From Plasmodium brasilianum (Eukaryota; Apicomplexa; Aconoidasida; Haemosporida; Plasmodiidae), in contig NC_090116.1 in the NCBI RefSeq assembly GCF_023973825.1, forward strand, positions 248,001 to 312,000: DNA of 64,000 nt, read 5' to 3'. Both the position numbers and the translations under genes were made by a program. This document shows, in pieces, positions 39,228 to 50,658 of the stretch (its first letter is position 1; the number at the start of each line of letters is the position of its first letter). The notes below the pieces were generated by a model. The model worked only from the letters and a program-made list of their open reading frames with translations. It was not told where the DNA came from and made no database searches.

Positions 39228-40649
39228 TTATGTATGAATCAGTAGGAATAATATAACTACCAAAGAGCTGAACGACTCGAACTGAGAAGAAGATAATCCA
39301 AATAGATTTTGCCAAAAAGTTCTTTTCTTTCTTCGTCGTGGATCTCCATTTAAACTATCTCCTACATTATACTTATCATAAATATTATCATTATATGATT
39401 TTTCCGCTTGATTATTATTAATGCTATTACTATTATTACTACTATTACTATCATCATGTTGTTTACTTTGTACCTTGCTTCTGTTGTAGTAATCTGCATT
39501 ATATTTTGAATCACTCCTATTTAATTTATTCGCTTCGTTTTCATAGTTTTTTTCATTTTCTGGATTTCTCAAACTTTTATAAATATTCCATTTATTATTA
39601 TAATATATGCTATTTTTATTATCATAAGGATCTTGAGAGTCGTCTTCTTGGTATCTTTGTCCCATGGGTTCAATATTTGCCATCTCCTCGTCCACTGGCA
39701 TGTAATCTCTTCGTTCCTCAATTTGTTCTATATCATCTTCATTATCAAATAATAAACCATTTCCTTTATTTGTGTATATATACATAGTTCCTACATACCT
39801 GTCTCTTTTACAAACACAACTAATTTTTATATTTTCTGTTATAACATCTGGGAATACGATATAAGATACATATGAATGAGCTTTTGATAAATTTACATCA
39901 GTGGCTGGATCTGGAATAACTCTAGAGTTTGGTATTAAATTATTGGATGATAATATAATATCACTCCCATAATAAACATTATGAAAACAATTATTTGGTA
40001 TTAATTCTAAATTATCATTATAATTATTGTTGCTTTCTTTTTTATAACAATTTATCCCTACAACATCCATTGGGTAAGCATGTATAACACAAGAATAATT
40101 TTCATTGAGTGCTACGTTATTAGTTAAATCTCTTCTAGATAACATATTATCTCCAAAATCACAACCTTTTATTTTCTTTCCTGTTTTTTTATAACTTATT
40201 TTCATTATTTGTTTAATATGACTTTTATATTCTCCATAACATATGCAGCTAATATCAAGATCTTTGTTGGAATAAGGTGTACTATAAAATGAAAAGTATT
40301 CAGTTAATGTTGAATTATTTGACTCAAACACATTTTGAAAAATCTCATACGTATCAGTTTCTGGAGAATATTCATTAGGGTTGCTCTGATTCACATATGA
40401 CTTAGCAGCACAGTTTTCCGGAAGTACTCGTCCTTTAATACTAATGTCCATATTAAAATTACAACTAAATAATAATAACTTGCCAAATTCATTATTTAAA
40501 ATACATTCCTCAAGTTCATCTGCATTTATATTCACAGAGCACATATTCACATTTCCTATGCTTATCACTTTTTTTATCACATTGCCATATGTTAAGCACT
40601 TGAAAATGCCTAAAACAATGTAGTACAAGAAAACTTTTTTGGGTTTCAT
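39228..40649 (-). CDS. P52: 6-cysteine protein P52 (GPI-anchored)
   Basis: 473 residues starting at ATG 40649. A signal peptide covers about residues 1-22. Domain A has exactly six cysteines (37, 49, 63, 80, 135, 137). Domain B begins with KGCDFGDN at 163 and has cysteines at about 187, 201, 221 and a CVC pair near 276-278. A hydrophilic Asn/Ser/Asp-rich spacer (about 310-440) follows. The chain ends in a short hydrophobic tail (FSSLVVILFLLIHT) typical of GPI addition. Length and architecture match P. falciparum P52 (also called P36p), which works with P36 during hepatocyte invasion. Neighbour order supports the call. Confidence 0.9.
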   Translation of the reverse strand: MKPKKVFLYYIVLGIFKCLTYGNVIKKVISIGNVNMCSVNINADELEECILNNEFGKLLLFSCNFNMDISIKGRVLPENCAAKSYVNQSNPNEYSPETDTYEIFQNVFESNNSTLTEYFSFYSTPYSNKDLDISCICYGEYKSHIKQIMKISYKKTGKKIKGCDFGDNMLSRRDLTNNVALNENYSCVIHAYPMDVVGINCYKKESNNNYNDNLELIPNNCFHNVYYGSDIILSSNNLIPNSRVIPDPATDVNLSKAHSYVSYIVFPDVITENIKISCVCKRDRYVGTMYIYTNKGNGLLFDNEDDIEQIEERRDYMPVDEEMANIEPMGQRYQEDDSQDPYDNKNSIYYNNKWNIYKSLRNPENEKNYENEANKLNRSDSKYNADYYNRSKVQSKQHDDSNSSNNSNSINNNQAEKSYNDNIYDKYNVGDSLNGDPRRRKKRTFWQNLFGLSSSQFESFSSLVVILFLLIHT

Positions 40650-42461
40650 ATTTTATCCTCCCTTGCAGCACATAGCAAACAAGCAGATGGCAAAAGCTTC
40701 ACGTGAAAAGTAAAAACGAACAAGTGAAAGGGAGCTACAATAAAATAAGATATATCAACAGAGGAAATACGCGGGGAGCATAAGATGGGGGATATTCAGG
40801 CAGTGAGACAGTGATCCGTCTTAAAATGAAGCAAATATCTAAAGGTAAAGGAGGTCAAAAAATGACAAAAAGGAGACAAAAAAGAAACAACAAAAACCGT
40901 AAAAAACGACAAATAAGTGACAGAAAAAACGACAAAAAAGTGACGGAAAAAACGACAAAAAAGTGACGGAAAAAACGACAAAAAAGTGATGGAAAAAACG
41001 ACAAAAAAGTGATGGAAAAAAAGACAAAAAAGTGACGAAAAAATAATGAAAAGGTGGCAAATTCTATATATGAACTGAGCAAAACAAATTTGTACCAAAT
41101 TATTATTTTTTATCTTGTCTTATGGAGATGTTTGAACCATAACCTTAAGACTATCAAAAAAAAAAAATTATATTCCTTTAAAATTAAAATGTGTTAATGT
41201 ATGTTTTACTTCGAAACGTAATTAAAATTACGCTCAAAAAAAAAAAAAAAGGGTAAAGTGTGAGCATGTAATATAATATAGCGTTTTAGACAAAATATCA
41301 ACGTTTAAATAAATCCATGTGATCATATTTTAATACTTTCTCTCAGCGACACAAATTAATGTTTTTAAAATGGAAAAAAGGAGTGAGGTGTAGAAAAAAA
41401 ACATAAATTCATTTTTTTGGCCAGAAAAGCAAGAACCTGTGTAAATGCACGAGCTGTTTGTAAATAATCAAAAGTAGGAGGGACCTCTTTTCTCCTCTTT
41501 TTTCCCCCCCCCTTTTGCTTTATTAATTTTTTGTTGCATGCAGCCCATAATACTCAAAAAAAAAAAGGAAAAGGACCTGTTTGTAATTCATTGAGTGTAT
41601 AAATTGAAAGAAAAGAACAAAAAAAAATATATATATATTTTTATATATTTTTTTGTGAACACATATATATACTTTGTTTGTTCACCATTGCTGATATACT
41701 AATAAGAGTGAAAAAAAAAAAAAAAGAATTAAAATTTCAACACAATTTACTTAAATCCACATAAATTTGTTTTTTTCCATTTTTTCAAAATTTTAAAAAA
41801 TTAAAAGGATCATTTTTCTCATTGATGCTGATAATTTAGAGAACCTCCCACATGCTGACATTTTGAACTTCTTTTTATTTTATTTTATCTTATTTTATAA
41901 CATTACAACGATAAAGTGAAATTGTTTAACATCTTTCGCAACTACAGTTTTTAGACCGTTGTACAAATGTTGTAAGCAATTAATTTTGAGAAAAAGTATT
42001 CTACATGTAAACAAATATACTTATGGGTTTATTTATTCGAATCATTTGAAGCAATGGAAAAACAAAAAAACGGAAAATTATGAATTGAAATTAAATATTA
42101 AAAATTACAAGTGAAAAATTATAAATTAAAAAAAATGCTCAAAATGAAAGAGGAATTGTATATAGCAGTGAGGAAATTAATTTGTTCCAATATTATATGA
42201 GAGGAACATTTACGCGAAATGTTACCTATTTAAAAAATAAAAAATTAAAAAAAATATATATATCGTTTCTCATGTTCATTTGTTGTACTATTATATATCA
42301 GATTCCATTTGTTTGTTCTCTTATATTTCTGTTTGCATATGTTGGAACACTTCTTAACGTGTGAAGAGCAGGAATGGAAGCAAATAAAATTACACCATTA
42401 TGCGCCTATGAATGTACGTGGGTTATATCACTTAAATGTATAAATACACTCAAAGGGATAA
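40650..42461. other. Intergenic region between P52 and the third 6-cysteine gene
   Basis: Contains the tandem array at 40855-41045, then AT-rich DNA with poly-A runs and a short cytosine run at about 41506-41513, rare for this genome. No gene is supported. A 60-residue open frame at 42182 is hydrophobic and unconvincing. Confidence 0.55.
40855..41045. repeat. 20-23 bp tandem repeat upstream of P52
   Basis: About eight copies of gacaaaaaagtgacggaaaaa, lying 200 to 400 bp before the P52 start codon, in the probable promoter or 5' UTR. The core gacaaaa recalls the array upstream of P36. Confidence 0.85.
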
Positions 42462-43529
42462 TCAAATGCTAGCTAAAACTAAAATAAAAAATAAAAAGGA
42501 GGAATATTGTCCTATTTTGGAAGACCCTTTTTGTGCTTGGTTATTTCTATGATCAGTCAAAATTTTTTCGTTTGTTGTCTCATTATTTGCACTATTGATA
42601 GGATATAAATTAAAGTTCTTTATTAAACTTAAAGAAAGGGTACCAGCATAAACATTTGCAGATACCTGATCAGCAATTGTACAGACGCACTTTACTTTTG
42701 TATTATCTTGTATACGAGATGGCAGAAATATATAAGACAGAAAATTCTTTGTTATTATATCATTATGATAAAAAAAGGGTTTGGGTATTACTTTAACTCC
42801 ATTAACTAATCCTTCAATTTGTGTTTCTTCATTATTATCAGTCAGAACTGTATGAAAACATAATGATGGTAAAACAATCACATTGTTATTTTGATCAATA
42901 GCTGTACATTTAAAAGAAATTATATCCTCTGCCTCACCATTAATATCACAATTGTTTTCATATTTTAAATTTACATTTTTTTCTAAAGAATTCGAATTAT
43001 ATTTTTTTCTCTCATTTTCTGAAAAATAGAAATTACATCCTTTAACTTGATTTTTGCTGTTCTTAGAAAATTGTATATTCATTTTGTGAGCCTTTTGTCT
43101 CCCTCTATCAATACAATAACAAGATGCAATAAATGTTTCTTGTATAGTATGAGGTATATACATATTATATGTACTTCCTTTATTACTCTTATTTATTAGT
43201 ATGTCAGGTACTAATGTTTGTATACTTTTCAAATCGTTCCTATCTTCATTATTAGTTCCTTTTTTCATTTGATTAAAACATTTGTTCAGATTATTTATAT
43301 CTAAATTGTCAAAACGAGCAACACCATTATTTTCATTATCTAAAGTATCTGTTGGACAATACAAGTTTACACCCTTACCAAAATCAATACCCACGAGACA
43401 TTCCTTGTCTTCATAAAATTCTGAATAACATAAAGGTATTCCATTCCTTTCATATAAAGAAAAGACATTCTTTACTAAATGTAATATACTCACTAAAAGG
43501 GATGTAATCGAAACCAGTGTGAAATTCAT
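42462..43529 (-). CDS. Third 6-cysteine protein of the P36/P52 cluster
   Basis: 355 residues from ATG 43529, single exon. A signal peptide is present (LVSITSLLVSILHLV). Domain A has cysteines in PLCYSE, KECLV, NLYC, NKC and a CYC pair. Domain B starts KGCNFYF and continues with NNCDI, SFKC, SLC and a CVC pair, so both s48/45 domains have the full six. A C-terminal hydrophobic tail (SSFLFFILVLASI) indicates GPI anchoring. Size and layout are like P12 or P38, but the ECLVGIDFGK segment resembles P52 (ECILNNEFGK). I do not know a third 6-cysteine gene at this position in P. falciparum, P. vivax or P. berghei, so it may be a local duplication. Role unknown; cell-surface recognition is inferred from the family. 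Confidence 0.85.
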   Translation of the reverse strand: MNFTLVSITSLLVSILHLVKNVFSLYERNGIPLCYSEFYEDKECLVGIDFGKGVNLYCPTDTLDNENNGVARFDNLDINNLNKCFNQMKKGTNNEDRNDLKSIQTLVPDILINKSNKGSTYNMYIPHTIQETFIASCYCIDRGRQKAHKMNIQFSKNSKNQVKGCNFYFSENERKKYNSNSLEKNVNLKYENNCDINGEAEDIISFKCTAIDQNNNVIVLPSLCFHTVLTDNNEETQIEGLVNGVKVIPKPFFYHNDIITKNFLSYIFLPSRIQDNTKVKCVCTIADQVSANVYAGTLSLSLIKNFNLYPINSANNETTNEKILTDHRNNQAQKGSSKIGQYSSFLFFILVLASI

Positions 43530-43654
43530 AATCGAACGTGCTAAAAAAGGGCTTAAATTTTTTTTTTTTTACTGTATTATTTGAATTTCACGAAGTATTT
43601 AATAAAAAAAAAAAAAAAAAATTAAAAAATTAGCAAAGTAATAAATTCAAAAAC

Positions 43655-43860
43655 TGATAAATTGATAAAATGACAAATTGGCGAGTTGACAAATGGACAA
43701 GTTGACAAATGGACAAGTTGACAAATTTACAAGTTGACAAATTTACAAGTTGACAAGTTTACATGTTGACAAATTTACAAGTTGACAAGTTTACAAGTTG
43801 ACAAATGGACAAGTTGACAAGTATACAAATTTACAAGTTTACAAATTTACAAGTTGACAT
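43655..43860. repeat. 16-bp tandem repeat upstream of the third 6-cysteine gene
   Basis: About twelve copies of acaagttgacaaattt with tgg/ttt variants, starting roughly 130 bp before the minus-strand 6-cysteine ATG and ending just before the plus-strand coding-like island. It occupies the shared head-to-head promoter space. Confidence 0.9.
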
Positions 43861-43889
43861 ATATTAGTGAACTCCTGTTTGTGCATAAA

Positions 43890-45747
43890 ATGTTACGTGA
43901 TAAGGAACAGAGAAGGATGCCGTCTTTTCAAAAGGGACGTACAAGTTTTGTTAAAGTTTATTTTTATATTGACGAATTGAAACAACCAAGTTTATTCAAA
44001 ATGTATTTTAAGACATGGAAAAAAAAAAAAAATGACAAGTTCTATTGTCAGTGTGCTGCAAAAAATGACATGATGTTGTCTTTTGCATGCTCTCAAAAAA
44101 CTTATATATATGTATACCTTTTAATAAAATGCAATTGTAATTTTATAAATTAATTTTTTTCCTTTTCCATATATATGCATATGTATTTATATGTATACAT
44201 ATGCATATACATCCGTATAACTAATTAAAGCAAATACAACGCAAAACCATTCCCGTGAACATTTCTCAAAACTTCCATCGTAAAATGAATAAAGTGTTTC
44301 GTAGAAAATAGACTTTTTTTGTATGATAAAAATGTGTTTCCATAATAATTTACAAAAACAAGATTTAATAAAACATAGTGTCTCTCTGTATGCATGTAAA
44401 CAGTTACTGTTCTTCAAATCATTATGTTTCAATGATGTACCAATTCAAAGCAACAAGAAACGCTTAAACATTTTGAGCAGAAGAAACCTTCATAATTACA
44501 ACAATAAAAAAAAAAAAAATTCAAAATAATTAATTATAATAATAAAGGAACAAAAATTAAGAAAAATCAAAATAATCAAAATTATGCCTATTTAAAAATA
44601 TTTTGGAGCACAAAAATTGGTAGCAAATTGAGAAAAAATATACTTTTCCAAATGTTAACATTTTTACATTCCAAAAATGATATGTTACAGACCATTGATC
44701 AGCCATCTTTGTCCTTTTCTCTTATTCATTCGATTGCTCACATATTTCTACATGTTATCTACATATACATGCATTGCACAAGTTACATATATTATGTCAT
44801 TTTCATATCAAACACGCACAGATTTATGTTAAATTGTAAAAATAGGCTTAAATTACATATTCTTGTTAAATATGGAATAAACAATTATAAACTTCATACT
44901 GTATTAGATTCCATAATAGCATTAACAATAATAATAAAAAGAAAATTCCTTTTTGTGCAAACAAATGGCGATATATTTACGTACGCTTATAATTAATTAT
45001 ATTTATGTACATAAATATTACTATACCAACAGAATTAAGAGCTCATTTATGAAGCAATTTAAAATTTTAGCTAATATATATATATATACATGCATACTTA
45101 CATATACATATAAACACATGTTCACCCACATATTGAACAATTTTACTTATAAGCATTAAAACAAGTATTGTTAAAATATATTAACAAATCAAACATGATG
45201 TATATTTTATTTGTCGCATAAGCGTATTACAAAAGAGTATCGCACTTGAGCCTACTTCTCATGCTTTAGTAACGTTTCCATCACTTTAAAACGTACACGT
45301 ACATATATATACTTATACATATATATATGTATATATATATTGCACATTCACGTGAAATATGTGCTTCCCCTCTTCGTATTAAATAAACACTATTGTATAT
45401 TATTCTTTAGCACTTGATGTGAAAAGGAAAAATTTATAAGGAGGTTTTGCAAGTATGACATATCTTATGAATGAGCCAATAAAGGTGTTTATAGCTTCTA
45501 CAATTTTACATCCTATACTTAAAATATTTTTATTTCTTGCAGCAAGGCAAAGATTATACATGTGAAAAATGCAACCATATGCTTACATGCGTACACAACT
45601 TACGTATATACATACATGCATAGACATATGCATGTATGCTAAAAGAAACTACCAACTTTAAAATGCTGCAATGTGGAGAATATATTTTTTAAAGGCGAAA
45701 AGTTCGATGCACATAACTGTCGCATCGATGAAGTCCTAATTTTTTAA
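43890..45747 (+). CDS. Coding-like island, many-exon or decaying gene
   Basis: Successive pieces on the plus strand have coding composition. 43890-44111 starts MLRDKEQRRMPSF and ends at TAT|GTATAC. The piece from 44231 (after taattaaag) reads QIQRKTIPVNISQNF and ends at GTAGAA. A third piece from about 44362 includes PIQSNKKRLNILSRRN. After a run of 13 A (about 44507-44519) the open frame shifts and continues as a long frame to 44996 (LKLHILVKYGINNYK). Further pieces lie at 45190-45280 (VLQKSIALEPTSH), 45455-45560 (MNEPIKVFIASTILHP) and 45660-45747 (GEKFDAHNCRIDEV, then TAA). Phases do not all join. The single-frame change at the A-run could be an assembly error, a missed intron or a real frameshift in a pseudogene. 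Family not recognised. Confidence 0.4.
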
Positions 45748-45807
45748 TTGGAAAAAAGAAAAAAAAATTTTAAATAAAAAATAAAAGGAAATAAAAGAAA
45801 AAATAAG

Positions 45808-45808
<1 letters not shown>

Positions 45809-45850
<42 letters not shown>
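45809..45850. repeat. Uninterrupted poly-A run of about 42 bases
   Basis: Longest homopolymer in the window. Length may not be reliable in the assembly. Confidence 0.9.
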
Positions 45851-45851
<1 letters not shown>

Positions 45852-47079
45852 GCTAATCTCTAAGATGTAAAAATTATAATTCCATTGAACAAAAAAAATA
45901 AATAAATAAGATAACTCATCTGTTAAATCACAGAATTATTTATATTTGCATTTTGCAATATATGCAACTAGTGTTCATATATTTATTACTACGATTATTC
46001 TTACATGCACACATGTGTGTATATCTTTATCCATTTTAAAAAAAATGTGATATAAACTTTTTTTTTTCATCATGCCACATCTAACACATAGTCGAAATTT
46101 TTATGTGCCTTGGGAATACGTTTTTAAAATTTCATAAATAATATATATAATTGTTTAGAATCTTAAAAAAATTGAAATAACATATATGTGTAGGCTATTA
46201 AAATGTGTGCTTGTACATGTGTATACTAATACATGCGTATGCTAATACATGCGTATACTAATACATATGTTTGCGCATACATGTGTAACAAGGAACATAC
46301 ATATTTGTTTAAGAAAATTTTTACGACTTTACAATATGATTCCCTTATCTATTATACATTCGATTTATCCACTGTATTTTTATTTTATTAAAAATAATAA
46401 AATAAAAAAAAAAAAAAAAAAATGAAATAGGACTTGAAAATATCGAAGACCACAAGAAAAGGTGTTAAAAGTAAATGTTTTTGCTTGAACATCCTACAAC
46501 TATTTTATTTTAAAAATCAATATGTGCATCGATGCAAAATTTTTTTTTTTTTCCCTCTATTTGTATTAAGAAGATGTATTCCTCTTTTCATTCTTTTTTT
46601 GTTTTATATGTATTTATATGTGTGTTTTTGCATATATGTGTATGCGCGTATATATGCATGTATATATGTATATACATACATATATATATATATATATATA
46701 CACCTATATTCATATATACAACTACATTCATACATACACATGTTTATATATCTCTTTAAATTATAAGATAGGATTTAAAAAAAAGGAAAAAAAAAAAATA
46801 CATTTCTTATATAATGCAACTACACATAAAAATGAAAATATATAACAATTTTACAAATCCATTATATGCATATAAAATTATCTATAATGTAAAATGAAAA
46901 GAATTTAATGAAGATATACGTGATTGTATTTTATTATGACTATAAATACAATAGTGTTATTTTTCTTGTTACTTTTCCTCCTTCCTTTTCCCTCGTTTTT
47001 TACTCATTTTTTCCTTTTCTTAATTTTTCTTAATTTTGCATAATATTTCTTAATATTTCATAATTTTTCCAAATTTTTC

Positions 47080-47322
47080 TTAATTTTTCCAAATTTTTCT
47101 TAATTTTTCCAAAGTTTTCTTAATTTTTCCCAATTTTTCTCTCTTCCTTTTTCTCATTTTCCAAAGCATAATTACTTTCTTACATTCTAAAATATGTGCG
47201 CACATTTTATTTTCAAAATTTTGATACATATAAAAAATAGAATAATTACAACCTATTAAGGAAGTATTATAGAATGCATGATTTATTATATCTACACATT
47301 TTTTATGATATGCAGTTTTCAT
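47080..47322 (-). CDS. Small lysine-rich ORF, doubtful
   Basis: A true ATG at 47322 starts 80 residues (MKTAYHKKCVDIINHAFY). The first 55 are of mixed composition with five cysteines. The last 25 come from a tandem repeat and read KLGKIKKTLEKLRKIW. There is no signal peptide and no recognised family. Convergent repeats at the 3' end argue for caution. Confidence 0.25.
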   Translation of the reverse strand: MKTAYHKKCVDIINHAFYNTSLIGCNYSIFYMYQNFENKMCAHILECKKVIMLWKMRKRKREKLGKIKKTLEKLRKIWKN

Positions 47323-47807
47323 TTTTTAAATTTCTTCTCCCTGGGAATAATTAATGAACATACATTTTCAAAGAAAAAATACTTCCCTCATTTAGCACCT
47401 TATTTATCTATTTTAAAAATACACTTTAGTTTTACTGTTATGTATATATGAACGGTTTATACATGGATACGCATATATTTATATATATGTATATATATGA
47501 CTTAACTACTGTATAATTATGTGGTCCACGACTGTTTATTATTATACATAATTAAAAGAACATACGAATAAAGGAATTTTGTTTGGTGTGAAATAACATA
47601 CAAAATTGTATGTTTTTCCGCAAATCATTTTCCTTCTATAAAATATCAAATAACGTATTATTCTCAGCACACTTGCATATAGGTGTTCACGTATATACAT
47701 ATGTATATATGTATAAATATATGTAAATATAAAAATGCATATTTGCACGTATGTGTTCATATGTATATATATGTAAGTATACACAGATATATGCATTTTA
47801 ACTTATA

Positions 47808-47810
<3 letters not shown>

Positions 47811-47868
<58 letters not shown>
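47811..47868. repeat. TA dinucleotide array
   Basis: About 28 TA copies. Similar arrays occur at 2078-2120, 2665-2708 and 49267-49310. Confidence 0.9.
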
Positions 47869-47871
<3 letters not shown>

Positions 47872-48098
47872 ATTTATTTATTATTTTTATTTTTATTTAT
47901 TTATTTTTATTTATGGATGTCTACACACGTTCTACGTATGTATAAGTATATATAGATATATATTCTCCTTTTATGCATTTGTATAAATATTTTCAAATGT
48001 GCATATGTGATTGTTCATGTATGCATAAATATATATATATATATATACATGTGCATATATATGTACACATATATATATATTTATTTACATATACCAGC

Positions 48099-49265
48099 AT
48101 GAGCAATGTTGATGCTCATTTTCATCAAATACGAAAAAGAAACAAACAAAAAATGACCACATACATTTCGGTAGGAATACTTAATTATACGTGCATGTAT
48201 ATATATTAATTGGTATTCCTAATGTATAATGTCTGTATACATAATAAAAATATGTAAATAAATATACATACATGCATATATATAAATATATGTATGCATG
48301 TACGTATATAGTATATAATAATATTCTCAATTAAGCTTTATTGAGCTTTGTCACAAATATCTTTTTTTTTTTTACTTGTATCACTTCATTTTAATGTCTT
48401 TACTATTAATGAAAAAAAATATGCAAAGTTGATGAAAATAGATATATGACACTAAAAAAATAAAATAAAATAAAATAAAACATTTTAACAATATATGTGT
48501 TTAGATAAGAGCTTATTGATAACTTCCTTTACATTTATGTTTATTCTTAAATTTTACTTCACTATGTTTTGTGGTCGACTTTCCTATAATAATTGTATAT
48601 CAATATTTATACATTATTTTATATATAGATGTAGATATATAGATATATAAAAATAAATTTCACAACGTGTCATACACATTTAAGATAATATCATATGATT
48701 TCACAAATATAAATGATTCATAAAATTATTAAAAAAAAAAAAAAAAAAACTACCATTTCATCTTTAATTTTTTAAGCCTTAATTTTTAAACCTTACTATT
48801 ATACAAATGCGTACATGTCAAAAATGGTGCATGTTTAAAGGAGCCATATGTTTGTATGGGCACATCTATGTATATATACATGTGTATATATATATATATA
48901 TATTATATATAATAATGCATATGTAATATCATAAATATCATTCTAATTTTGCTAGAAATGCCATTCTTTTTCTTTTTGTATTGTTATCTTGCATTCGCAT
49001 GTGCAATTTTTCCCTTTTTATTATCATTACCTTTTTTTTTTTTTTACATTTTTTACGTAACACCGTAAGCTTAATTATTTTATTGTTCATTATATTTCAT
49101 ATCGTACGATTCATTGTGTGCTTTATTCCACATTTATTTCCGTAGTATACTGTTTGTATTTTTATGAAACCTTCATAGATATAGCTGTTGTTTTATAAGA
49201 TCAGAATTACATTAATATATTTATTTCCCTTCATGCACCTACGGGTAAATATATGTGTACCAACA

Positions 49266-49315
<50 letters not shown>

Positions 49316-50658
49316 GTATTTATATATGTATATATGTATGTATAGTAAATAGTAATTTTAAGCATATATAGTTAAATTTCCTATTACGCATATTAGATGT
49401 TTTCCTTTTCAATTTTTAATCTGTAGAGATATTTATATGCATGTACATACAAGTGCATTTCGTTTATTTCATTTGTTTTAATATATAACAATATTTCACA
49501 TAATCAACACCCCCCTTTTAATTTATGTCACTCATGCTTAGTATTTTTTTTTTTTAAATGTTTTTCTCTTACATTAAAATAATAATATATATGTTCTGCG
49601 AAAATATGATATTAACTTATGCATATATTATATTTCATAAAAATCGTTTACAACGATTACAACTGTTATACTTGATCATGTCTTACGTATATTATATAAT
49701 AAATAAGTAATAAATGGTGAAATCCTTTCTTCATTAATTAAAAATGCAGTTATGGATTGATTAAAAAAATAAGCGTAGAATAATGAAATACTACCCCTCT
49801 CCAATGTATGCACATATGTGTGCATATAAATATGCATATATATATACATGTATATATGGCAGACTCTTTTCCCCTATACCTATTTATGTTGTGCCTTAAA
49901 AGTAAAAAAAAATAGCCTGAGACTGAAAATACATTAATATATCATTTTTAATTTTCTGTTTTTTCTTTTAATTAATTACATTACTATTATTAAAGAATAT
50001 ACATATTATTTCAGACACTTAAATAAAGCACATAATTATGATGAGTACCTCTTTACCTTTTTCACTTTTGTATTCTCTATTAAATATAATTCCTAACCTT
50101 GATATATTTTTTTTTAAATATGCAATACTTACATTTTGTTTTTATCATTACGCAATAGTATTAAAAAGTTCTCATTTTTTACCTTTTGTCTTAATAATGT
50201 ATGCACGTAAATAAGTTGTACATATATACATACATATGCACCTATCTAATGCACCTCTTTTTATTTTAATTGAAGTTTCGCCTATTCCACTTTGAATTTT
50301 AAATCATTCACTTTGCCTTTTTTACAACTTGTGCCTTATGTATGTATATATATATATATATATATTCATTTATAATTATTTTTCTTTTTTTTTTTTGTCT
50401 TTTCCTGATGAACATACTTCCTTAATTTTGTGCATATAGATGTCAACTGTTAGAAATATTACATATATAAACACATACAAATGTGTGGGCATGAAAACAT
50501 ATGCGCATACATACATACAAACATATATGTATATATATATATATGTATGCACATTTTTATGCGCACAAATGTGTGGAATACTTATTCAGCCTATGCTGTT
50601 ACGCTTTATTAGCCCCAAATATGTCCTCTTCAAAATTTTCATTCGAATAAAAATATAA
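48099..50658 (+). CDS. Many-exon polytopic membrane protein (new model)
   Basis: Exons found by codon character and GT-AG sites: 48099-48170, 48346-48427, 48505-48594, 48777-48816, 48956-49056, 49200-49244, [gap], 49779-49805, 49863-49901, 50029-50198, 50276-50339 and 50590-50658 (stop). Phases 0,1,1,2,1,1 before the gap and 0,0,2,0 after it all match, so only the join between 49244 and 49779 is open. The product starts with a basic hydrophilic segment (MSNVDAHFHQIRKRNKQ). It then has six or more hydrophobic segments (LFFFYLYHFILMSLLL, LITSFTFMFILKFYF, LFLFVLLSCIRM, LPFSLLYSLLNIIP) and ends FISPKYVLFKIFIRIKI. Spacing of segments such as YYYTNAYINAI and LSNTLFPYTYLCCAL loosely recalls TMEM33/Pom33 membrane proteins of the ER and nuclear pore, but this is only a guess. 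It lies about 1.3 kb upstream of the giant gene on the same strand. Confidence 0.55.

Larger units (their letters stand above)
45748..48098. other. AT-rich stretch between two coding islands
   Basis: Holds a 42-base A run, TA arrays and a purine/pyrimidine-skewed repeat (taatttttccaaa at 47030-47130). A frame at about 46440-46560 is lysine/cysteine rich with a stop two codons after its ATG, and a small minus-strand ORF lies at 47080-47322. Neither is firmly supported. Confidence 0.5.

Noticed and set aside
45809..45850. Poly-A run as a retrotransposon or processed-pseudogene tail
   Set aside because: No duplicated target sites or intronless gene copy beside it; long A runs are common in Plasmodium intergenic DNA.
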